DNA of 10,959 bases, taken from NCBI GenBank assembly GCA_025350345.1, contig JANXYA010000315.1:1-10959 (forward strand), in the 5' to 3' direction. This DNA comes from Gammaproteobacteria bacterium (lineage in GTDB: Bacteria > Pseudomonadota > Gammaproteobacteria > Steroidobacterales > Steroidobacteraceae). This document shows, in pieces, positions 6,501 to 10,959 of this stretch (positions are counted from its first letter, which is position 1; each line of letters begins with the position of its first letter). The notes beneath the pieces are model-generated. The model did not search any database. It was not told the DNA's origin and saw nothing but the letters and a program-made list of their open reading frames with translations. The position numbers and the translations under genes were made by a program.

Positions 6501-7249
6501 TTCCCTGTCTCGATGTCCGTGACGGCCAGGTGGTCAAGGGCCAGCGATTTCGTGACCATCGCGTGGTCGGGGAAATCATCGAGCTGGCGAGACGCTACCG
6601 CGACGCCGGTGCCGACGAGCTGGTGTTCTACGATATCAGCGCCAGTCCCGAAGGCCGTACGGTCGATTGTGCCTGGGTCAGCCGTGTCGCCGAAGTCCTC
6701 GATATTCCGTTCTGCGTGGCCGGCGGCGTCCGCTCGGTGGGCGACGCCGAGGGGATATTGGCCGCCGGAGCCGAAAAGATCTCCGTGAACTCGCCGGCGC
6801 TGGAGCGCCCCGACTTGATCGATGAGCTCGCGCGGCGCTTTGGCGCACAGTGCGTCGTGGTTGGCGTCGATAGCCAGACGACCCCGACCGGGTTTCACGT
6901 CTGCCAGTACACGGGGGACCCCACCCGCGCCCGCGACGCGGGACGTTCCACGCTGGATTGGGTGCGCGAGGTGCAGGATCGCGGCGCGGGGGAGATCGTG
7001 CTCAACTGCATGGCTGCCGACGGCGTGCGCGCCGGCTACGACATCGGGCAGCTGTGCGCCGTGCGCGCACAGTGCCGGGTGCCGCTGGTGGCCTCGGGCG
7101 GCGCGGGCACGCCGGAGCATTTTGTCGCGGCCTTCACGCAAGGCGGGGTCGACGCGGCCCTCGCCGCCAGCGTGTTTCATTCCGGCCAAATCGCCATCGG
7201 GGCGCTCAAGCAATACCTGCAGTCCCGCGGCATCGAGGTGCGACCATGA
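6482..7249 (+). CDS. hisF: Imidazole glycerol phosphate synthase cyclase subunit HisF (apparent ATT start)
   Basis: The (beta/alpha)8 barrel cyclase that, with ammonia from HisH, turns PRFAR into imidazole glycerol phosphate and AICAR. Starting at the ATT of 6482 gives 255 residues, in family range, and puts the two catalytic aspartates at Asp11 (IIPCLDV) and Asp130 (VVVGVDS), precisely the canonical numbers. Also visible: ELVFYDISAS (46-55), FCVAGGVRS (77-85), KISVNSPAL (99-107), GAGEIVLN (168-175) and VASGGAGTPEHF (203-214). The open frame extends far upstream to an ATG at 6269, but that stretch is the out-of-frame shadow of hisA and is rejected as coding. The gene overlaps hisA by 19 nt and hisIE by an ATGA. 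Product identity is certain; the start codon is unusual or reflects a base error. Confidence 0.95.
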   Translation: MLARRIIPCLDVRDGQVVKGQRFRDHRVVGEIIELARRYRDAGADELVFYDISASPEGRTVDCAWVSRVAEVLDIPFCVAGGVRSVGDAEGILAAGAEKISVNSPALERPDLIDELARRFGAQCVVVGVDSQTTPTGFHVCQYTGDPTRARDAGRSTLDWVREVQDRGAGEIVLNCMAADGVRAGYDIGQLCAVRAQCRVPLVASGGAGTPEHFVAAFTQGGVDAALAASVFHSGQIAIGALKQYLQSRGIEVRP

Positions 7250-7893
7250 AGCTCAAGTTTGCCGACATCGAGCAGCTCGCCTGGGACAAGCAGCAGGGCC
7301 TGCTGCCCGCGATCGTGCAACATGCCACGAGCGGCGCGGTATTGATGCTGGGATATATGAATCGCGAGGCACTGCGCGCCTCGCTCGAGGGGCGCCGCGC
7401 CGTGTTCTACAGCCGCTCGCGCCAGCAATTGTGGGTGAAAGGCGAGACTTCAGGGCATGGGCTTGAAATCGTGGACATCCGGCACGATTGCGATGCGGAT
7501 GCGCTGCTGGTCACGGCGCTACCGGTAGGACCGGTCTGCCATCTTGGCACAGCGACCTGCTTCGGGAATGAACCCGCGACGGCGGCCGAGCGCGTCGCCT
7601 TCATTGCGGAGCTCGAGCAGATCATCGCCGTGCGCATTGCCGGCAGCCCCGAGGGAAGCTACACGGCCAAGCTCTATCACGACGGCGTCAGGCACATGGC
7701 GCAGAAAGTGGGCGAGGAAGGGCTCGAGGTGGCGCTCGCCGGGGCGGGGGAGTCGGACGAGCGGGTGCTGGGCGAAGCTGCCGATCTGTTATTCCACCTG
7801 CTGGTGCTGCTGCGCAGCCGCGGGCTCGGTGTCCAGGCGGTCGTTGAGGAATTGCGCAACCGCCACGCCAGTCGGGTGACGGTTGCGCGATGA
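7246..7893 (+). CDS. hisI: Bifunctional phosphoribosyl-AMP cyclohydrolase / phosphoribosyl-ATP pyrophosphatase HisIE
   Basis: Carries steps two and three of the pathway in one 215-residue chain. Residues 1-~112 are the HisI cyclohydrolase: VLMLGYMNREAL (32-43), FYSRSRQQLWVKGETSGH (54-71), and the metal-binding set Asp81, Cys82, Asp83, Asp85 (HDCDADAL) with Cys98 and Cys105. Residues ~115-215 are the HisE pyrophosphatase, an all-alpha MazG-like domain with GSYTAKL (137-143), KVGEEGLEV (154-162) and EAADLLFHLLVLL (177-189). The ATG at 7246 overlaps the hisF stop; longer in-frame extensions upstream lie inside hisF and are spurious. It is the last gene of the operon, as in enterobacteria. Only 33 nt separate it from a convergent gene, and no intrinsic terminator is evident. 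Confidence 0.96.
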   Translation: MKLKFADIEQLAWDKQQGLLPAIVQHATSGAVLMLGYMNREALRASLEGRRAVFYSRSRQQLWVKGETSGHGLEIVDIRHDCDADALLVTALPVGPVCHLGTATCFGNEPATAAERVAFIAELEQIIAVRIAGSPEGSYTAKLYHDGVRHMAQKVGEEGLEVALAGAGESDERVLGEAADLLFHLLVLLRSRGLGVQAVVEELRNRHASRVTVAR

Positions 7894-7926
7894 TCGAGTG
7901 CCTCCAGCGAGTGCCTCTGGCGCCCA

Positions 7927-8373
7927 TCACACCTGGATGTGATCGCCCTCGATACGCACTTCCTGCCCGACGCGCAGGTTGCCCGCATCGCTCTCGGTGA
8001 ACGTGCGCATTCCGCCGCGACGCATCCGCACCTCGATCCGGTATGAATTCTGGCCCGCGCGCTGCTCCTGGGCATTCTCCTGGATTTCGTGACCCACGAT
8101 GGCACCGCCGACCGCGCCGGCCACCGTAGCCACATCGTTGCCGCGGCCGGAGCCCATCTGGTGACCGATGACGCCGCCGACTGCCGCGCCGGCCAACGTG
8201 CCGGCTACGGTCGAGCCTCCGCCCGAAGACACCTGTTCTATGGACTGGATGGTTCCATAGTTCGCGTAATCCCCGGCAAGCGGGCGATTATTGGCGCCGG
8301 AAGTGGCGCAACCTGCGGACAAAATGCCGCCGGCGAGCGCGAACAGTAGAGTGATTCGGGAAGATTTGTGCAT
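7927..8373 (-). CDS. Small glycine-zipper lipoprotein (17 kDa antigen / SlyB-like 2TM domain)
   Basis: A 148-residue protein read from the ATG at 8373-8371, chosen because AAGGAG (8380-8385, minus strand) lies 6 nt ahead and the signal peptide starts there; an upstream in-frame start would add 40 unrelated residues. MHKSSRITLLFALAGGILSAGC is a clear lipoprotein signal with lipobox LSAGC and lipidated Cys22. Residues ~57-97 are rich in spaced glycines (AGTLAGAAVGGVIGHQMG, then VATVAGAVGGAIVGHEIQ), matching the glycine-zipper 2TM family seen in SlyB-like envelope lipoproteins. The tail (111-148) is a short charged beta-like region ending VGQEVRIEGDHIQV. Likely anchored in the outer membrane with a role in envelope integrity or stress, which is a family-level guess. 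It converges on hisIE but has no visible link to histidine synthesis. Confidence 0.85.
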   Translation of the reverse strand: MHKSSRITLLFALAGGILSAGCATSGANNRPLAGDYANYGTIQSIEQVSSGGGSTVAGTLAGAAVGGVIGHQMGSGRGNDVATVAGAVGGAIVGHEIQENAQEQRAGQNSYRIEVRMRRGGMRTFTESDAGNLRVGQEVRIEGDHIQV

Positions 8374-8462
8374 ACGGGACTCCTTGAGCCACGATGGTGC
8401 GCCGAGTGCGCTCAGGTTTCCGTACGACCGCGCACATAGGTGCAAATTGCGGAGGGTGGTGA
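8374..8462. other. Divergent intergenic region between two lipoprotein genes
   Basis: This 89-bp gap must hold the promoters for both the glycine-zipper lipoprotein (minus) and the Kelch-like lipoprotein (plus). I can see ribosome sites at each end: AAGGAG on the minus strand at 8380-8385 and GGAGGG at 8451-8456 on the plus strand. I could not find a convincing -10/-35 pair on either strand. Confidence 0.4.
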
Positions 8463-9971
8463 ATGCTGGTCCTGAGAGCCTGCTGGTGTGCAACGCTCAC
8501 CTGTGTCCTCGCCGTGGCCGGGTGCGGCGGTTCCGGCGCGCCAGCAGCTGCGCCCCCACCACCTCCGTCCCCTATTGCCACCGTCACGAGCCTGGACCAG
8601 GCGCCGCCGGATTCCTTTTCCCTGGCGTTCCTGCTCACCGACGGCACGATCATGGTGCAAGGCGATGCGGCCTCGGTCCCGGGAGCCACCGTCAGTGCCT
8701 GGTACAGGCTCACGCCGGACGCGTTCGGCAGCTATGTCCACGGCACCTGGTCGCAACTGGCGAGCCTGCCAGCAGGGTACGTGCCCAGCGCCTTCGCCTC
8801 TGCCGTGCTGGCCGATGGGCGGGTCGTCATCGTCGGGGGCGAGTACAACCAGGGCGTCTTCACATTGACCGCGCAAGGCGCGGTGTACGACCCGCAGCTC
8901 GATCTGTGGACCCCGCTGAATCCGCCGGCGGGCTGGGATTACATCGGTGATTCCCCGTCGGTGGTATTGCCGGACGGGCGTTTCGTCGTGGGCCGCAAAC
9001 TCGATGAACAGATGGCCGCACTGGACCCGGCGACCCTGACCTGGACGGCGCTGGCTTCGACGAATAAAGCCGATTTCAATGCCGAAGAGGGCTGGACGTT
9101 GCTGCCCGATGGCTCGGTGTTCACCTACGATGTCCAGAACGCGCCGCATGCAGAACGCTACGTGCCGGCTGTCCAGCAATGGTTCAGCAATGGCAACACG
9201 TTTGTTGATCTTCATACGCCTACCGATACGCCCAATGGGCTGACCTATGGTCCTGCCGGCAGCCTGATCTATTTTCCTCCAGGAGAGGTCGGACCGGGCC
9301 TGCTGCTGCCTGATGGCAGCGTGTTCGCGTCGGGGACGCACATCGCCATCTATCATCCCGGCGCGGATTCCGAAGGCCTGGGCAGCTGGAGCGCAGGGCC
9401 CGATTTCCCGAACGGGGACAACGATACCGATACGAGCGCCTTGCTCCTTCCCAGTGGCCATGTCCTGTTGCAGAGCGCGAAGAACGGACAGCTCTACGAG
9501 TTCGATGGCGTGAATCTCACCCCAGCGGTGAACGTGATGGCCATCGCGCTGCTGACGCTGCCCGACGGTAACGCATTGATCTACGGCCCCGCGGGGCCGG
9601 CAATTTACCAGCCCCAGGGGCAGCCGCAGGCGGCCTGGGCGCCGACGATCCAGGACTTCCCGTCTGCAGTGACGCGCGGCAGTAGCTACGCGATCGATGG
9701 CAGGCAATTCAACGGCCTGTCGCAGGCGGCTTCCTATGGTGACGAGTTTGAATCCGCGACCAATTACCCCCTGGTGCGGCTCACCAACCTGGCGAGCGGC
9801 CATGTGGTGTACGCGCGTACCCATGATCACAGCACCATGGGTGTAGCCACCGGAAGCGCGTTGGTGTCCACGCATTTCGATGTACCCGCGAATGTGGAGG
9901 TGGGTGCCACCAACCTGGAAGTCGTGGCCAATGGCATTGCCTCGAATGCCGTGACGATCACCGTGAACTAG
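8463..9971 (+). CDS. Secreted Kelch-like beta-propeller lipoprotein with C-terminal Ig-like domain
   Basis: A 502-residue exported protein of unknown function. The N-terminus is a lipoprotein signal with lipobox AVAGC (Cys21), then an Ala/Pro-rich linker (26-38). Residues ~50-390 contain seven copies of a strand-turn motif of the form LLPDGxxxxxG, with the Gly of the turn at about 61, 119, 172, 217, 285, 332 and 369, plus a VVIVGG and VYDP...W pattern typical of Kelch repeats, so a seven-bladed propeller is likely. Residues ~400-502 look like an E-set/IPT-like domain, with IDGRQFNGLSQ (411-421) and the distinctive THDHSTMGVATG (453-464). The ATG at 8463 has GGAGGG 6 nt upstream. It resembles galactose oxidase in layout but has no cysteine after Cys21, so the Tyr-Cys cofactor cannot form. 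Surface binding or adhesion is possible; I do not assign a function. Confidence 0.8.
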   Translation: MLVLRACWCATLTCVLAVAGCGGSGAPAAAPPPPPSPIATVTSLDQAPPDSFSLAFLLTDGTIMVQGDAASVPGATVSAWYRLTPDAFGSYVHGTWSQLASLPAGYVPSAFASAVLADGRVVIVGGEYNQGVFTLTAQGAVYDPQLDLWTPLNPPAGWDYIGDSPSVVLPDGRFVVGRKLDEQMAALDPATLTWTALASTNKADFNAEEGWTLLPDGSVFTYDVQNAPHAERYVPAVQQWFSNGNTFVDLHTPTDTPNGLTYGPAGSLIYFPPGEVGPGLLLPDGSVFASGTHIAIYHPGADSEGLGSWSAGPDFPNGDNDTDTSALLLPSGHVLLQSAKNGQLYEFDGVNLTPAVNVMAIALLTLPDGNALIYGPAGPAIYQPQGQPQAAWAPTIQDFPSAVTRGSSYAIDGRQFNGLSQAASYGDEFESATNYPLVRLTNLASGHVVYARTHDHSTMGVATGSALVSTHFDVPANVEVGATNLEVVANGIASNAVTITVN

Positions 9972-10334
9972 TCACTGGACGATGATCGTTCCCACCATGC
10001 GAGGATGAATCGAGCAGGTGAAGTGGTAGGTGCCCGGCTGGTCGAATTTGAAGGAATACTTCTCACCGGTGTCCAGTCCACCGGAGCGGAACAGGCCCGA
10101 GTCGCTGACGACGCTGTGCGGTTCGTCATCGTTGTTCACCCAGGTTACTGGCGAGCCGGTCCTGATCGTCAATGAATTTGGCGCAAACATGAAGTCCTTG
10201 ATGACGATCGTCGCCGGTGCCGGCGTCTCCGCCCAACCGCGCACGCTCGCCGCCGTGCCGCCCAGCAACGCGGTGCACATCAGGGTCAGCAGGAATCGTC
10301 GATGTTCTCGAATCACAATTGCACTCCAATACAT
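9972..10334 (-). CDS. Exported plastocyanin-like cupredoxin
   Basis: A 120-residue protein: signal peptide (HRRFLLTLMCTALLGGTAAS, ending near the Ala at 35) followed by one cupredoxin domain. The type 1 copper ligands are all visible: His73 (EPHSV), Cys107, His110 and Met113 (CSIHPRMVG). Such proteins carry electrons or copper in the periplasm; the partner is unknown. The start is uncertain: the ATG at 10334-10332 has a poor ribosome site, while an in-frame GTG at 10316-10314 has GGAG (10324-10327) 7 nt ahead and gives a tidier signal peptide of 114 residues in total. The stop abuts the stop of the convergent Kelch-like gene with no spacer. It lies 15 nt downstream of the phosphoesterase gene on the same strand, so the two probably share a transcript. 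Confidence 0.88.
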   Translation of the reverse strand: MYWSAIVIREHRRFLLTLMCTALLGGTAASVRGWAETPAPATIVIKDFMFAPNSLTIRTGSPVTWVNNDDEPHSVVSDSGLFRSGGLDTGEKYSFKFDQPGTYHFTCSIHPRMVGTIIVQ

Positions 10335-10349
10335 GAGGTCCCCATCCGC

Positions 10350-10959
10350 TCAGGCGAGGGTGAGGTCATTGAGCGCGAGTGAGCGCGGATACCTCACGAC
10401 GGAGACACTGGTGAATCCCAGGCTCCTGGGCAGCAGGTCCGAGGGTACCTTGAGGGGACCTGGCCCGGAGCCCTCTCCGGGAGCAGGTTGGGGATAAGCG
10501 GTGGAGCGCGCGGTGTGAAAGGTCACGTGGCCTTCGACTTTTTGCACGATCTGGTGGATGTGGCCATTGAGTACCGTGACGGAACCAAACCGGCGCAAGA
10601 GCGGCATGAGCTGATCCGCATCGCCCGTGCCCCAGCCCCAGGGCTCATGAATGGTCCAGAGCGGCATGTGCGCCATGACGACGATAGGCGTGCTCGACGA
10701 ACGGCCCTTCAGGTCGGCCGCCACCCAGGCCAGCTGCTCAGGCCCGAGGGTCCCCAGGCCGCCGGGCTTGAACTGCAGGACGTTGATCAGCGCAACGAAA
10801 TGGACGCCGGCGTGATCGAAGCTGTAGTAGCCCCGGTTGCCGGAGGCCTTGCCGAAGCGGCTGAAATATTCCGTGGCGGTCGGATCAGTGGTGTCGTGCT
10901 CACCGGGTACCGTGTGCAGTTCCGTGGCCCGCAACTGGGACAGCAGCTGCTGCGCGAGG
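10350..10959 (-). CDS. Calcineurin-like metallophosphoesterase, C-terminal part (start beyond window)
   Basis: The last 202 residues of a metallophosphoesterase; the reading frame stays open to the window edge, so the N-terminal metal motifs (DxH, GDxxD) and any signal peptide are missing. Visible motifs of the family: VPGEHD (where most members have GNHD), VVMAHMPL supplying a metal-binding His, and LNGHIHQ, the GHxH motif. Sequence between them (GYYSFDHAGVHFVALIN, and LGPEQLAWVAADL) is typical of the Icc/CpdA-like group of dinuclear-metal phosphoesterases. A TTG near 10934 is an internal Leu, not a start, since coding similarity continues upstream of it. The substrate cannot be read from sequence. 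The gene precedes the cupredoxin gene by 15 nt on the same strand. Confidence 0.87.
   Translation of the reverse strand, partial: LAQQLLSQLRATELHTVPGEHDTTDPTATEYFSRFGKASGNRGYYSFDHAGVHFVALINVLQFKPGGLGTLGPEQLAWVAADLKGRSSSTPIVVMAHMPLWTIHEPWGWGTGDADQLMPLLRRFGSVTVLNGHIHQIVQKVEGHVTFHTARSTAYPQPAPGEGSGPGPLKVPSDLLPRSLGFTSVSVVRYPRSLALNDLTLA

Noticed and set aside
7926..7943. ATCACA-N6-TGTGAT as a CRP site
   Set aside because: The half-sites are in the reverse order relative to the CRP consensus TGTGA-N6-TCACA, and the sequence lies at a 3' end within coding sequence.
8463..9971. Galactose oxidase / copper radical oxidase
   Set aside because: After the lipobox Cys21 there is no cysteine at all, so the Tyr-Cys cofactor cannot exist, and copper-ligand motifs of that family were not seen.
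1..10959. tRNA/rRNA genes, CRISPR arrays, insertion sequences, toxin-antitoxin or phage genes
   Set aside because: I saw no tRNA-like cloverleaf, repeat-spacer pattern, transposase or terminal inverted repeats; nearly all sequence is accounted for by recognised genes.

Overview
This is a high-GC bacterial window, almost certainly from a gammaproteobacterium (the gene set suits the Xanthomonadales/Nevskiales/Steroidobacter-like side of the class, but I cannot fix the genus). Three observations support this: the complete histidine operon is in the enterobacterial-type order hisG-D-C-B-H-A-F-IE, hisB and hisIE are both the fused bifunctional forms, and a TrpR-family YerC-like regulator gene is fused to the front of the operon.

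Layout. Positions 1-246 (minus) hold the N-terminal 82 codons of an AlaC-type aminotransferase running off the window edge. Positions 247-470 are a divergent control region containing an extended -10 promoter (431-439) and a perfect 20-bp palindrome (439-458) just upstream of the regulator gene. Positions 471-7893 (plus) are one tightly packed operon of nine genes: yerC/trpR-like, hisG, hisD, hisC, hisB, hisH, hisA, hisF and hisIE. Most junctions overlap or abut, and together the genes encode the whole route from PRPP + ATP to histidine. No histidine-rich leader peptide or attenuator is visible, so the palindrome and the TrpR-like protein are the natural candidates for control.

Positions 7927-8373 (minus) encode a small glycine-zipper outer-membrane lipoprotein. 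An 89-bp divergent gap then leads to 8463-9971 (plus), a large secreted lipoprotein with a seven-repeat, Kelch-like propeller and a C-terminal Ig-like domain. Convergent to it, with no spacer at all, are a small exported cupredoxin (9972-10334, minus) and, upstream of that on the same strand, a calcineurin-like metallophosphoesterase (10350-10959, cut by the window end).

Most of the window is ordinary core metabolism. The two most notable signals are: (1) hisF has no ATG/GTG/TTG at its expected start. An ATT codon sits exactly where the family's Met should be, 8 nt after a GGAGGGG Shine-Dalgarno. (2) The perfect palindrome overlapping the promoter of the TrpR-like gene resembles a TrpR operator in its spacing. 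I did not find a convincing new multi-gene system.
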